Assembly (NCBI GenBank): GCA_947172645.1
Contig: CAMWBY010000019.1
Coordinates: 1-64,000 of the forward strand
Origin: an uncultured Lachnospiraceae bacterium
Lineage (GTDB): Bacteria; Bacillota; Clostridia; Lachnospirales; Lachnospiraceae
Length of the DNA: 64,000 bases
Direction of reading: 5' to 3'
Position 1 is the first letter of the stretch, and every line of letters starts with the position of its first letter. A program made the translations under genes and the position numbers. A model generated the notes under the pieces. It was given only the letters and a program-made list of their open reading frames with translations, had not been told where the DNA came from and ran no database searches. This document shows positions 8,281-17,616 of the stretch, one piece after another.

Positions 8281-8859
8281 CTATAACAGCCCAGAGAAAC
8301 CGCAGAAGGCAATCGCCATCAGCCCTGCCGTCACAAGCACAATCGGCATGCCCCGGAAGGATTCCGGTATGTCGTTATAAGCCATCTTCTCTCTGATGCC
8401 TGCCAGAATCACAATAGAGACAGTGAATCCAACCGCCGTGGCAAATCCGTTCACAACCCCGGTTCCGATTCCGTAATTCTTCTGTACATTGGTAAGCGCC
8501 ACGCCAAGCACCGCACAGTTTGTCGTAATAAGCGGAAGGTAAACGCCAAGCGATTGGTACAGCGACGGGATGAATTTCTTTAAGAACATCTCCACAAACT
8601 GTACCAACGCCGCTATGACAAGAATAAATACGATGGTCTGTAAATATGTAATGTCAAGGGGAACCAAAATATACTTATAGATGACTCCCGCCACCGCTGA
8701 TGCAAGCGTGATAACGAATATAACTGCCACTCCCATACCGGTCGCTGTGTTCGTCTTCTTGGATACGCCAAGGAACGGGCACAGGCCGAGGAACTGGCTG
8801 AGTACTACATTGTTGACAAGAGAGGACGCTATCAGAATAACCAATAAATCTTTAACCAT
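8281..8859 (-). CDS. rnfA: Electron transport complex subunit RnfA
   Basis: Integral membrane subunit of the Rnf ferredoxin:NAD+ oxidoreductase. It is 192 residues with six hydrophobic segments. It begins LVILIASSLVNNVVLSQFLGLCPFLGVSKK and has an internal LITTNCAVLGVAL; the Cys in each half is the pair that holds an intramembrane iron-sulfur cluster together with RnfE. GGAGGGG precedes the ATG. Its start overlaps the end of rnfE by 8 bases, indicating translational coupling. Confidence 0.95.
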   Translation of the reverse strand: MVKDLLVILIASSLVNNVVLSQFLGLCPFLGVSKKTNTATGMGVAVIFVITLASAVAGVIYKYILVPLDITYLQTIVFILVIAALVQFVEMFLKKFIPSLYQSLGVYLPLITTNCAVLGVALTNVQKNYGIGTGVVNGFATAVGFTVSIVILAGIREKMAYNDIPESFRGMPIVLVTAGLMAIAFCGFSGLL

Positions 8860-9607
8860 TGTTCTTCCCCTCCTTCGTATCTTTTGCCGCCGTTTCTATG
8901 TTCTTCTTTTCCGCTTTCTCGTCATAGAGTCTGCGGGTACATCCGCTGTCGGAACAGTTCATACAATCCGAGTTGCAGCCGGACTGGATTTTGGACATAT
9001 CCTTGCCTTTCTTCTCTCCGTTAATCTTCACCTTATTCTGGATAGCCGTCAGAAGAGCCAACACGAAAAACGCTCCCGGCGCCATAATAAAAATGCTTAC
9101 GGGCACGAAGCTGTCAGGCATCACATGAAGCCCGAAGATTTCTCCTGCGCCAAGCAGCTCCCTCACCGCGCCGATACAGGTAAGCGCCACGGAAAAGCCA
9201 AGCCCCATGCCGATTCCGTCAAACAGTGACGGCAATACCGGATTCTTATAAGCATATGCCTCCGCACGCCCTAAAATGATACAGTTTACGACAATCAGCG
9301 GAATATAAATGCCAAGGGCGTCATACAGAAAAGGGATAAAACCTTGCAAAAGCAGTTCCACCACCGTCACAAAAGACGCGATGATAACGATAAACGCCGG
9401 GATACGCACCTTATCCGGTATGATATTCCGAAGAAGGGATATGAACACGTTACTGAGCGCAAGCACCACCATGGTAGTAAGCCCCATTCCAAGCCCGTTG
9501 ATTGCGGAAGTCGTAACTGCCAAAGTGGGACACATACCAAGCATCAGTACAAAGGTTGGGTTTTCTTTTACAATACCGTTGACAAGACGTTCTTTTACAC
9601 TATTCAT
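8852..9607 (-). CDS. rnfE: Electron transport complex subunit RnfE with Cys-rich C-terminal tail
   Basis: Membrane subunit paired with RnfA. It has six hydrophobic segments over residues 1-200, with LGMCPTLAVT and VVNCIILGRAEA containing the shared Fe-S cysteines. I chose ATG 9607 (MNSVKERLVNGIVKENPTF) because AGGAGG lies 11 bases upstream; the open frame extends to 9667. The start overlaps the rnfG stop by 8 bases. Unlike compact RnfE proteins it ends in a roughly 45-residue charged tail holding C-x3-C-x2-C-x4-C, which could bind another metal or cluster on the cytoplasmic side. Confidence 0.93.
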   Translation of the reverse strand: MNSVKERLVNGIVKENPTFVLMLGMCPTLAVTTSAINGLGMGLTTMVVLALSNVFISLLRNIIPDKVRIPAFIVIIASFVTVVELLLQGFIPFLYDALGIYIPLIVVNCIILGRAEAYAYKNPVLPSLFDGIGMGLGFSVALTCIGAVRELLGAGEIFGLHVMPDSFVPVSIFIMAPGAFFVLALLTAIQNKVKINGEKKGKDMSKIQSGCNSDCMNCSDSGCTRRLYDEKAEKKNIETAAKDTKEGKNNG

Positions 9608-10211
9608 TGTTGCCACTACCTCCTCCCAATTCCGTCTGGAAATAGTATAATCCCGCATTGACTCCATTGGTCACTGCATTTGTTGTAATGGTAGCGCCGG
9701 AAATCGCGTCAATCTGATTATCCGATGTCGCGCCGTTCTTCGTATACTCAAATTTTTCCGCCTGTCTGCCTGCAAACTGCGGTTTCAGCACATCCTCCGC
9801 CTTCATGCCAAGACCTGCCGTCTCGGAGATAGAAAGAATAGACATGCCGTTCACCGTGCCGTCCACGCGCACGCCGATGGAAAACTGGATATCCCCGCCG
9901 TATCCTTCCCTGGTAGTTACCGTGATGACATAGCCAAGCAGGCTGCCGGAACCGTCCAGCGCGCTCATCACCTCGTCTACCTTCTCCTGTCCGTAACCTG
10001 CCTCCGCCCACGCGGCGTCGTCAATCTGCGCCACCTCCATGGCCTCAAAAGAAGCCGCGTCCTGAAAGACTTCCTGGCACGCCTCCTGCTTCGCTTTCGC
10101 TTCCTGGGCGGCAATCGGCTCCTTCGTAATCTGGTATACAAGCCCTAACACCAGTCCTGCCACAATCGTGATGGCAAGCAGGATTCCTGTATTTTTCATC
10201 ATTTCTTTCAT
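9600..10211 (-). CDS. rnfG: Electron transport complex subunit RnfG, covalent FMN-binding
   Basis: Periplasm-facing flavoprotein of Rnf, anchored by one N-terminal helix (residues 7-28). The 203-residue protein contains the FMN attachment motif SGATITTNAV at about residues 170-180, where a Thr is modified by ApbE. It overlaps rnfD upstream by 4 bases and rnfE downstream by 8, so the operon is tightly coupled. The apbE gene at 240-1271 is the obvious candidate maturase. Identification is firm. Confidence 0.95.
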   Translation of the reverse strand: MKEMMKNTGILLAITIVAGLVLGLVYQITKEPIAAQEAKAKQEACQEVFQDAASFEAMEVAQIDDAAWAEAGYGQEKVDEVMSALDGSGSLLGYVITVTTREGYGGDIQFSIGVRVDGTVNGMSILSISETAGLGMKAEDVLKPQFAGRQAEKFEYTKNGATSDNQIDAISGATITTNAVTNGVNAGLYYFQTELGGGSGNNE

Positions 10212-11140
10212 ACTTTTTCCCCTCCTTTACCAAAAGCTTTCGGAAGAGTTATCTTCTCAATCAACGGCACAAGCAGGTTGCCGATGATGATTGCATAGGA
10301 TACGCCCTCCGCGGAAGGTCCGAACAGACGGAAAATACCCGTCAAAACACCGAGCAGTATTCCGAAAAGATATTGTCCGTTCTTCGTGATAGGCCTGGTC
10401 ACATAGTCAGTCGCCATAAAGAAGGCGCCAAGCATCAGGCCGCCCCCTGCCAGATGCGCGCAGATATATGCCCAGTCCAATCCGTGTCCGCCGAAAATAC
10501 TGATAAAAACGGCAAAGGACACAATATAGCATCCAGGAATACGCAGGTCTATCACTCCCATCAGAATCAGGAAACATGCCCCAATCACGATGGCGACCAT
10601 CGAAGTCTCGCCGATTGTACCCGCCGTCCTTCCGATTACCATATTCAGGATGTCCACATCCATGCCACTCTTCAAGTCAGCAAGGGGCGTGGCACCCGTA
10701 TAGGCGTCGCAGTCAAAATTCGTCATAATGGACGTAAACGAAATTAGGAGAAAGCATCTGGCGCCAAGAGCAGGGTTCATAAAGTTCTGCCCAAGTCCTC
10801 CAAACAGCATTTTCACGACTAAAATCGCAAACACACCACCCACTGCGCCAATCCACCATGGCGCCGACGCAGGCAGGTTCAGAGCCAGAAGAAGCCCCGT
10901 CACCACCGCCGAATAATCCCCGACGGTTATTCTTTTCCCACATATTTTCTCAAAAACAAACTCCGTAAGTACTGTGCTCGCCACAGTCACCAAAATCAAA
11001 ACAAGCGCATCCAGTCCAAAATTATAAATTCCAAATCCCGCAGCCGGAAGAAGGGCAATTACCACGGCAAGCATAATGCTGCTTGTCGTCGTTTTAGACC
11101 TGACATGCGGATTGGAAGATACTTTCATTAAACCACTCAT
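10208..11140 (-). CDS. rnfD: Electron transport complex subunit RnfD
   Basis: Integral membrane subunit (310 residues, about nine hydrophobic segments) that carries a covalent FMN and contributes the ion path. It opens with SSNPHVRSKTTTSSIMLAVVIALLP, typical of RnfD/NqrB. The flavinylation site appears as DAYTGATPLADLKSG (about residues 167-181). The Shine-Dalgarno AGGAG is rather far (13 bases) from the ATG. It lies between rnfC (24-base gap) and rnfG (4-base overlap). Confidence 0.95.
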   Translation of the reverse strand: MSGLMKVSSNPHVRSKTTTSSIMLAVVIALLPAAGFGIYNFGLDALVLILVTVASTVLTEFVFEKICGKRITVGDYSAVVTGLLLALNLPASAPWWIGAVGGVFAILVVKMLFGGLGQNFMNPALGARCFLLISFTSIMTNFDCDAYTGATPLADLKSGMDVDILNMVIGRTAGTIGETSMVAIVIGACFLILMGVIDLRIPGCYIVSFAVFISIFGGHGLDWAYICAHLAGGGLMLGAFFMATDYVTRPITKNGQYLFGILLGVLTGIFRLFGPSAEGVSYAIIIGNLLVPLIEKITLPKAFGKGGEKV

Positions 11141-11164
11141 ATCTTTGCCTGTGCTCCTTTCTTC

Positions 11165-12481
11165 CTACTTTTTCTTCTTCGCAAGCTGTATCTTGCGCAT
11201 GGACTTGATTGACTGCGTAAGCGACCTCTTAGCCGGGCACACGAAACTGCAACAACCGCATTCCACGCACTCTAACCCCTCGTGGGAGAGAAATTCTTCT
11301 TCGTCATAATGTTCCGCATAGGTCGCCAACATGCTCGGCACCAGACGGCTCGGGCATGCCTCCACGCAGCGGCCACAGTTGATGCATGCGCTTGGCTCCA
11401 TGCGCGACACATCGTCCTGTGTCAGGCACAGCAGCGCGGAAGCCGTCTTCGTCGTAGGCACATCCAAGTCAAAAATACCGAATCCCATCATCGGCCCGCC
11501 GGAAATAATCTTCACAGGCTCTTCCTTGAACCCGCCCGCTTCCTCAATCAGCTCATGGTAATTGGTCCCAATCCTGACAATAAAGTTGCGCGGGTCAGCC
11601 ACCGCGTCCCCGGTTACGGTGACAATACGGTTCATCAAAGGTTTTCCTTCATAGACCGCATGGTAAATGGCCACTATCGTGTCTACATTGTTGACCACGC
11701 AGCCTGCATCCGCCGGAAGCATCGTCGAGTTGATTGCCCTGCCGGTAGCCGCATAAATAATCTGCCGCTCCGCCCCTTGGGGATATTTGGTCTTAAGCGC
11801 TTTCACACTGATACGCGTCTCATCTTTCGTCAGCTTCTTAAGTATCTCCACGCAATCCGGCTTATTGTCTTCCACCGCAAGGATACCTCTCGCATTAGGG
11901 AAAAGCTGTAAAGAAACTTTCAGTCCCTTGACGAGTTTCTCCGGCTCCTCTATCATCCTTCTATAATCAGACGTCAGATACGGCTCGCACTCCGCACAGT
12001 TGGCAATCACATAGTCTATCTTCTCCGGCTCCTTGGGAGACAGCTTGATAAAAGTCGGAAATCCTGCGCCGCCCATGCCCACAATCCCGGCCTCTTTAAT
12101 TCTCTCAATAATCTCCTCCCTGCTCATCTGTTCCGGCGGTTTTAACCTGGGATACCCCACCTCTTCATACAGCCCGTCATTCTCCACCACAATGCTCATC
12201 ACATTGTCTCCGGTAACCACCCGCCTTGGCTCAATCGACTTGACTGTACCTGACACAGTGGCGTAAATCGGCGCAGACACGAAGCCTCCCGCCTCGGCAA
12301 TCTTCTGCCCCGCCAGCACACGGTCACCTTTCTGCACAATCGGTTTCGCAGGCGCGCCGATATGCTGAGACAATGGGTAAACCAAATCGCCTTTGGGAAG
12401 CACGGCCTTAATCGGCTTATCCTTGGACAATTCCTTACCGTCATAAGGATGGATACCGCCCTGAAATGTTAATTTCGACAT
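11165..12481 (-). CDS. rnfC: Electron transport complex subunit RnfC, NADH-binding
   Basis: Peripheral subunit where NAD+ is reduced with electrons that entered via RnfB. In its 438 residues: an N-terminal barrel (TFQGGIHPYDGKELSKDKPI), the glycine-rich nucleotide/FMN region GIVGMGGAGFPTFIKL (about residues 132-147), and two [4Fe-4S] motifs near the end, CINCGRCVEACP and CVECGCCSFVCPAKRS. It is the first gene of the rnf operon. AGAGGGGAG precedes the ATG. The 315-base gap upstream, shared with the divergent nuclease gene, must hold the operon promoter, though no consensus pair stands out. Confidence 0.95.
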   Translation of the reverse strand: MSKLTFQGGIHPYDGKELSKDKPIKAVLPKGDLVYPLSQHIGAPAKPIVQKGDRVLAGQKIAEAGGFVSAPIYATVSGTVKSIEPRRVVTGDNVMSIVVENDGLYEEVGYPRLKPPEQMSREEIIERIKEAGIVGMGGAGFPTFIKLSPKEPEKIDYVIANCAECEPYLTSDYRRMIEEPEKLVKGLKVSLQLFPNARGILAVEDNKPDCVEILKKLTKDETRISVKALKTKYPQGAERQIIYAATGRAINSTMLPADAGCVVNNVDTIVAIYHAVYEGKPLMNRIVTVTGDAVADPRNFIVRIGTNYHELIEEAGGFKEEPVKIISGGPMMGFGIFDLDVPTTKTASALLCLTQDDVSRMEPSACINCGRCVEACPSRLVPSMLATYAEHYDEEEFLSHEGLECVECGCCSFVCPAKRSLTQSIKSMRKIQLAKKKK

Positions 12482-12796
12482 TTTTCTCCCCTCTTTCCAT
12501 TCGTATCAATATGTACTCCTGCCTCCATAAACAGCCGCAGGCGTAATTTCCATGAAAATAACACTTACCCTATAAATATACTATTTTTCGACGAAAAAAA
12601 CTACTGCTATTTCAAAAAATATGTTAAGATATATAAAGTCGGATTAGAAAGCGAAACGATAGGCACGCAATATGTCATGCCACAGGCAGCACAACAGTTA
12701 CCATTATCTATGCAGATTCTGGGAACGTTATGTCAATGCATTTTTTCAGGCAATATGTATGCCGAATATGATTAGTACTAAGCATGGAGGATGATT
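12482..12796. other. Divergent intergenic gap between rnfC and the YprB-like gene
   Basis: No gene seen in these 315 bases. The rnfC-proximal part is AT-rich with candidate -10 boxes facing rnfC. Two similar sites, 12667-12681 (GCAATATGTCATGCC) and 12750-12763 (GCAATATGTATGCC), are spaced 83 bases apart. Each is close to a GGCA/TGCC inverted repeat and may bind a regulator. Confidence 0.4.
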
Positions 12797-13900
12797 ATGA
12801 GAACAATCAACCAAACCCTTGAGAATTTTACAGTACAGTATCCTTTGGAGCGAATTGCTCCTCTTGATAAGCTGTTGTTTATAGACATTGAAACTACCGG
12901 ATTTACAGCCAAAAATTCCTCTCTCTACCTGATAGGGGCCGCTTATTACAGAAACGGCTGTTGGCATATCAGGCAATGGTTTGCCGAGAATTATGATGAG
13001 GAGAAGGCGCTTCTCGATGACTTCTTTGCTTTTGCGGCGGATTTTACCCACCTGGTTCATTTTAACGGCAATAATTTCGACCTGCCTTATCTCACACAGA
13101 AATGTGAAATGTTGGGCCTGCCCTATAATTTCGATAATTTCGAGGGGATTGATATTTATAAAAGAATCTCCCCCTATAAGTTCTTCCTTCACACACCAAA
13201 CTGCAAGCAGAAGACACTGGAAGAACTGTTGAAAATCAATCGGGAAGACACTTATAACGGCGGAGAACTGATAGGCATCTACCATGAATATGTCAAGACG
13301 CCCGGCGAAGAAGCATACCGTCTCCTTCTCCTTCACAACAGCGAAGATATGAAAGGTATGCTGATGATTCTGCCCCTCCTTGCTTTCCACGACCTATTCA
13401 ACCTGCCGCTCAAGGCTAAGAAGGTACAGGCAAACCGCTATACGGACTATCATGGGAATGACCGACAAGAACTTTTGATGAAATTGGCGCTCCCGACGCC
13501 GCTTCCTCTTGCCGTTTCCAACATGTCGAACGGCTGTTTTTTCAGCGGGGAAGAATCGGAAGGTATCCTGAAAGTGCCCGTCTACGAAGAAGAGATGAAA
13601 TATTTCTATTCTAACTACAAAGATTATTACTATCTTCCGCAGGAAGACACGGCGCTGCACAAGTCCGTGGCCGATTTCGTGGACAAAGAACACCGCACGC
13701 AGGCCACCGCAGCCACCTGTTATACCCGCAAGCTTTCCACTTTCCTGCCTCAGTGGGACGTTTTCATGGAGCCGTTCTTCAAGAGGGACTACAAAAGCAA
13801 AGACCTGTTCTTTGAGCTGACGGACGAACTGAAAACAGACAGAGGGTTATTCTCCCGCTATGCACAATATCTGCTTGGCAGGATGGCGAAGACTTATTAA
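12797..13900 (+). CDS. Ribonuclease H-like exonuclease domain protein (YprB family)
   Basis: A 367-residue protein with a DEDD-type 3'-5' exonuclease fold. FIDIETTGF (about residues 28-36) gives the first D and E. HFNGNNFDLPYL carries the second D. GEEAYRLLLLHNSEDMKGML supplies a late D. This is the pattern of B. subtilis YprB. GGAGG lies 6 bases before the ATG at 12797; an ATG 6 bases earlier directly abuts the ribosome site. It stands alone on the plus strand and ends in a clear terminator. Exact substrate unknown. Confidence 0.8.
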   Translation: MRTINQTLENFTVQYPLERIAPLDKLLFIDIETTGFTAKNSSLYLIGAAYYRNGCWHIRQWFAENYDEEKALLDDFFAFAADFTHLVHFNGNNFDLPYLTQKCEMLGLPYNFDNFEGIDIYKRISPYKFFLHTPNCKQKTLEELLKINREDTYNGGELIGIYHEYVKTPGEEAYRLLLLHNSEDMKGMLMILPLLAFHDLFNLPLKAKKVQANRYTDYHGNDRQELLMKLALPTPLPLAVSNMSNGCFFSGEESEGILKVPVYEEEMKYFYSNYKDYYYLPQEDTALHKSVADFVDKEHRTQATAATCYTRKLSTFLPQWDVFMEPFFKRDYKSKDLFFELTDELKTDRGLFSRYAQYLLGRMAKTY

Positions 13901-13906
13901 TAATGA

Positions 13907-13936
13907 GGCTGTCTTCACGGCAGCCCCATTTTTTTA
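13907..13936 (+). terminator. Rho-independent terminator after the YprB-like gene
   Basis: A 7-pair stem (GGCTGTC with GGCAGCC, one G-U among them) closes a 5-base loop. It is followed by CCATTTTTTTAT. Confidence 0.75.
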
Positions 13937-13961
13937 TGGCAATCTCCATATACTCATTTCG

Positions 13962-15455
13962 CTAATTTACTTTTTTCATCCTGACCGCCATATACTGCCT
14001 CTCCGGTAAATCAATGCGGATATCTCCCGCATAGATTCCCGGCAGCTTGTTGATTGTCATATTCCATGTGTCAATCAGTTCTATCGTGTAGGCGCACCCT
14101 TTGGCCAATTTATATGTCCGAAAGGCGGGTTTAAAGAATCCAAAATAATACAGGAAATATGAATTATCGTCTTCTTTACACAGGCAGGGAACATCCCAGT
14201 TGTCCAGATGGTTATCCGGCGTAAGCCGCAAAGGAGCCGCGCCATCCGGGACATCTTCCATAATCTCTTTTAAGAAAGCGATTCTCTCCGGGCATGTTCC
14301 ATGCAGTCTGCCTCCGTGCGCCCACCAAATCTGTTCGTGCTGCACATAGACCTCTCCATGAGAAAGATAGCCGCCGCGGATACACCCTTCCCAAAACCGC
14401 CTGGTCATCTCCTCGCCTGTGATATTCCCCCAACCATAATTGATATTCCCTTCATATGCGCACTCGTCCACTACAATGGGTTTATGGTAAGTCTTCCGCC
14501 ATTCGGTAACCGACTCCGCAGTCTTATAAATATCGACACGCTGGATGCTCGCATGGGTAATCCATGGACGGTTATGGTCGTACATCTGTATGCAGTTATG
14601 GATAGAGCGCAGATGCCCGTAACAATCTCTGCACATCACTGTACGCGCATAGAACTCCCAATCCTCCACCGATTTCCACGGAAGCAAATCAAACTCATTT
14701 GCCATCGACCACCACACATTCTTATAATGGCACAGACGGTCAACGGCATATTTTAGATAAAAGGCATCCGTTTCCCGGCCCATCCTGGCAAATCCCCATT
14801 TATCATAGGGATGCAGCAAAATAATATCCGCCTGAATCCCAAGTTCATCCAACTGTCTGATACGTTTTTCCAGTTTTTCCCAAAACACAGGGTTAAAGCG
14901 GCTAAAGTCAAATCCTTCTTCTTCATTCCCTTCAAATGCATAACAGGACGGATTCTCTGTATTATAAGTATAAAACTTCGGGAAAATACACATTCTCACT
15001 TTGTTAAAGCATGAATTTTTTAATGTTTGCAGTGTCTGCTCCTGTACCGTTTCAGGCTGGTTTATCCAGGCATAACATGTCGTGCCGAAAGGCTGAAACC
15101 TGGTTCCGTCCTCATAGGAAAAATGGAATCTGTCTTCCTCCGACAAGTCACATGGCGCAAACACCTCATCCCTGCGCAGCACGCGGCCATGGTTCCCCTC
15201 CCTGGCAGACATGCATTCACAGACAAGTTCTATCCGGTCAAGCATAGGGTCATTGGATTTTGTGACTGCCTTCCACGTCCCCGGCCTTGTCGGCATAAAC
15301 CGTACTTTATAGCGTCCATCCCCACAATAGAAACCATTTACCTCTGTCTCTTCCGCGTTATTCTGAAAAACAGCTTTCAGCCAAATATCCTGATAAGGAT
15401 TTCCCTGCTTCGTGCCGGACAACTCTTTCTCAAACACTTTATACTGCTCAGTCAT
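13962..15455 (-). CDS. Cytoplasmic glycoside hydrolase-like protein (DUF5060/DUF4038/DUF5605 type)
   Basis: A 497-residue protein resembling putative glycan hydrolases. The N-terminal beta-sandwich (VFEKELSGTKQGNPYQDIWL to about residue 95) matches DUF5060. A TIM-barrel-like core follows, with FQPFGTTCYAWI, LHPYDKWGF, WWSMANEFDLLPWK (the NE pair fits a family acid/base Glu) and KPIVVDECAYEGNI (candidate nucleophile Glu). A C-terminal sandwich ends it. No signal peptide, so it acts inside the cell, probably on an imported oligosaccharide. The start at 15455 has GGAGG upstream; the open frame reaches 15548. No transporter lies beside it. Substrate unknown. Confidence 0.75.
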   Translation of the reverse strand: MTEQYKVFEKELSGTKQGNPYQDIWLKAVFQNNAEETEVNGFYCGDGRYKVRFMPTRPGTWKAVTKSNDPMLDRIELVCECMSAREGNHGRVLRRDEVFAPCDLSEEDRFHFSYEDGTRFQPFGTTCYAWINQPETVQEQTLQTLKNSCFNKVRMCIFPKFYTYNTENPSCYAFEGNEEEGFDFSRFNPVFWEKLEKRIRQLDELGIQADIILLHPYDKWGFARMGRETDAFYLKYAVDRLCHYKNVWWSMANEFDLLPWKSVEDWEFYARTVMCRDCYGHLRSIHNCIQMYDHNRPWITHASIQRVDIYKTAESVTEWRKTYHKPIVVDECAYEGNINYGWGNITGEEMTRRFWEGCIRGGYLSHGEVYVQHEQIWWAHGGRLHGTCPERIAFLKEIMEDVPDGAAPLRLTPDNHLDNWDVPCLCKEDDNSYFLYYFGFFKPAFRTYKLAKGCAYTIELIDTWNMTINKLPGIYAGDIRIDLPERQYMAVRMKKVN

Positions 15456-15535
15456 TCTTATACGCCTCCTTCTCTTTCCTACTCCCATGCCAAGCATCTG
15501 TCCGCTTTGCTGACAATCTTTTTCGGGTGTCCATA

Positions 15536-15566
15536 CACAAAAGAACACCCTGCTTCCAGGGTGTTC
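15536..15566 (-). terminator. Rho-independent terminator after cheR
   Basis: Perfect 9-pair inverted repeat GAACACCCT / AGGGTGTTC (15543-15566) with a 6-base loop. On the minus strand it is followed by TTTTGTGT, a weak U tract. Confidence 0.65.
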
Positions 15567-15579
15567 TCATACATACAAT

Positions 15580-16359
15580 CTACATCGGCCTCTGATAGAA
15601 GAAAGAATTCTTCCTGTCAAAGCCCATCTCTTTATGATTAATAATCTGTTCCGTGCTTCCGATAAACAGATATCCGCCTGGTTTAAGGCTTCTCTGGAAC
15701 TTGCGGAATACTTCGTCCTTTGCTTCCTCCGTAAAGTATATCAATACATTACGGCATACAATTAAATGATAATCCGTGGGATATGTATCTTTTAACAGAT
15801 TATGCTCTTTAAACTCTACCCTGGATTTCACCTCATTCGAAATCTGATAGGACGGGCCAACCTTCGTAAAGAATTTCTTCTTCAAATCTTCCGGGACACC
15901 CGCAACACTCTTGGCAGAGTACAATCCCACTTTCGCTTTCGCGATAACCTGCTTATCCAAATCTGTCGCATAGATTTTAATCTGATTCATAGGCAGATGC
16001 TTGGAAAGCGCCATAACAAGGGAATATGGTTCATCGCCTGTGGAACAGGCCGCGCTCCAAATCTTAAGGTTATTGCCATAACGCTTAATTAAATCAGGAA
16101 AAATATCTTTGTCCAACAGCTTCCACTGGTCTACATTACGGTAAAACTCAGACACATTAATCGTCAGATAATTGACAAATTCTTCAAACATATTACGGTC
16201 TGCTTTCAAAGCTGCCACATATTTCTCATAGCCGACAACTTTATTCTTTGCAATCAACGTATCAATCCGGCGCTTCATCTGCTTTTCTTTATAAGCGTTC
16301 AAATCAATTTTTGTCAAATCAAAGATTGCTTTTTTGAAATACTCATAATCATATGCCAT
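15580..16359 (-). CDS. cheR: Chemotaxis protein methyltransferase CheR
   Basis: SAM-dependent methylation of glutamates on chemoreceptors. The protein of about 259 residues has the helical N-terminal CheR domain (FKKAIFDLTKIDLNAYKEKQMKRRI). The methyltransferase core includes NVSEFYRN, IWSAACSTGDEPYSLVM (SAM site), YATDLD, and VCRNVLIYF with the family NVLIYF motif. It ends in LFIGSTEQI. I take ATG 16359 with AGGTGG upstream; a GTG at 16371 is possible. No receptor, CheA or flagellar gene lies nearby, so it is an orphan here. Confidence 0.92.
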   Translation of the reverse strand: MAYDYEYFKKAIFDLTKIDLNAYKEKQMKRRIDTLIAKNKVVGYEKYVAALKADRNMFEEFVNYLTINVSEFYRNVDQWKLLDKDIFPDLIKRYGNNLKIWSAACSTGDEPYSLVMALSKHLPMNQIKIYATDLDKQVIAKAKVGLYSAKSVAGVPEDLKKKFFTKVGPSYQISNEVKSRVEFKEHNLLKDTYPTDYHLIVCRNVLIYFTEEAKDEVFRKFQRSLKPGGYLFIGSTEQIINHKEMGFDRKNSFFYQRPM

Positions 16360-16461
16360 AATATCCACCACCTGTTAATTATCTTATTTTATTATGCTTA
16401 TAGCGAAACGCAACAACTGCCCGCTTCCGCCGTGCCGCACCACGCATTTTCTGCATGAAGC

Positions 16462-17616
16462 CTACGCTTCCGCTCCATCCTCAGCGCTCTCGTTTGAAAT
16501 CATTGCCTCAATATCAACAGAGACAACGTCCGCATCTTCATCGGCCTTCGCTGCGCTCTGGTCAGGCACAAGCATCGCTTTCACACTGAGACTAATCTTC
16601 TTGTCCGCTTCGTTGAAATCAACAACCTTAGCGGTTACTTCCTCGCCTACTTTCAACACGTCAGATGGTTTCTCGATATGCTCTTTCGCAATCTGCGATA
16701 CATGAAGCAGCGCGTCAATTCCGGGCTCTAATTCGATGAAAGCGCCGAAATCTGTCATACGTGCCACCTTACCGGATACCACATTGCCCACCGCATACTT
16801 GTCAGCCGCGTCTTTCCACGGATTCTCGTCTTCAAACTTAAGGCTGAGCGCAATCTTCGTGCCAACGATATCCTTAATCAGTACCCTGACAACATCTCCA
16901 ACTTTGAATACCTTCTTCGGATTCTCAACTCTGCCCCAAGACATCTCGGAAATATGAAGAAGCCCGTCGCATCCGCCCAAATCAATGAACGCGCCGAAAT
17001 CCGTCACATTCTTAACCGTTCCTTCCACAGCGTCACCGACTTTAATCGTCTCGAACAGCTTCTTCTGCAATTCCGCTTTCTCCGCCAGGATAAGCTGCTT
17101 CCTGTCGCCGATATAGCGTCTTCTCTTCGGATTGTATTCGCTGATTACGAAGGAAATCTCCTGTCCTGCATATTTATTCAGGTCTTTCTCGTAAGTATCC
17201 GACACAAGGCTTGCAGGAATAAAAATCCTTACTTCTTCCACGACAACGCTCAAACCGCCGTCAAGCACCTGTGCTACTTTCGCCTTCAATACTTCTTTGT
17301 TATTATATGCTTCCTCAATCCGTTTATTGCCCCTGTCTGCAGCAAGGCGCTTATAAGTAAGGAGAACTTGTCCCTCACCGTCGTTTACTTTCAGTACCTT
17401 TACTTCCATCGTATCACCGGGTTTAACAACGGTTGTTAAATCTACGTTTGGCTCATTTGTATATTCATTTCTCGTAAGAACACCATCTGATTTATATCCG
17501 ATGTTGAGAATTATCTCTTCCGGCTTCACATCAATAACGGTACCTTCAACAACCTCTCCTGTGTGTATTGTCTTAAAAGACTCCTCTAACATTTGTTCAA
17601 AAGTTAATTCTGACAT
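16462..17616 (-). CDS. rpsA: 30S ribosomal protein S1, four-S1-domain form
   Basis: RNA-binding protein that helps mRNA dock on the small subunit. The 384 residues hold four S1 OB-folds, beginning near residues 17, 100, 190 and 275. Clear cores are GDAVEGTVKNVTDFGAFIDLGGCDGLLHISEMSWGR and GNVVSGKVARMTDFGAFIELEPGIDALLHVSQI. E. coli S1 has six. An acidic tail ends it. The ATG lies inside the 3' end of ispH (20-base overlap), a close arrangement related to the ispH-rpsA fusions seen in some Clostridia. Confidence 0.92.
   Translation of the reverse strand: MSELTFEQMLEESFKTIHTGEVVEGTVIDVKPEEIILNIGYKSDGVLTRNEYTNEPNVDLTTVVKPGDTMEVKVLKVNDGEGQVLLTYKRLAADRGNKRIEEAYNNKEVLKAKVAQVLDGGLSVVVEEVRIFIPASLVSDTYEKDLNKYAGQEISFVISEYNPKRRRYIGDRKQLILAEKAELQKKLFETIKVGDAVEGTVKNVTDFGAFIDLGGCDGLLHISEMSWGRVENPKKVFKVGDVVRVLIKDIVGTKIALSLKFEDENPWKDAADKYAVGNVVSGKVARMTDFGAFIELEPGIDALLHVSQIAKEHIEKPSDVLKVGEEVTAKVVDFNEADKKISLSVKAMLVPDQSAAKADEDADVVSVDIEAMISNESAEDGAEA

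Noticed and set aside
7255-8286. Plus-strand open frame of 343 codons opposite rnfB and the aldo/keto reductase start
   Set aside because: Antisense shadow of rnfB; no domain and no ribosome site.
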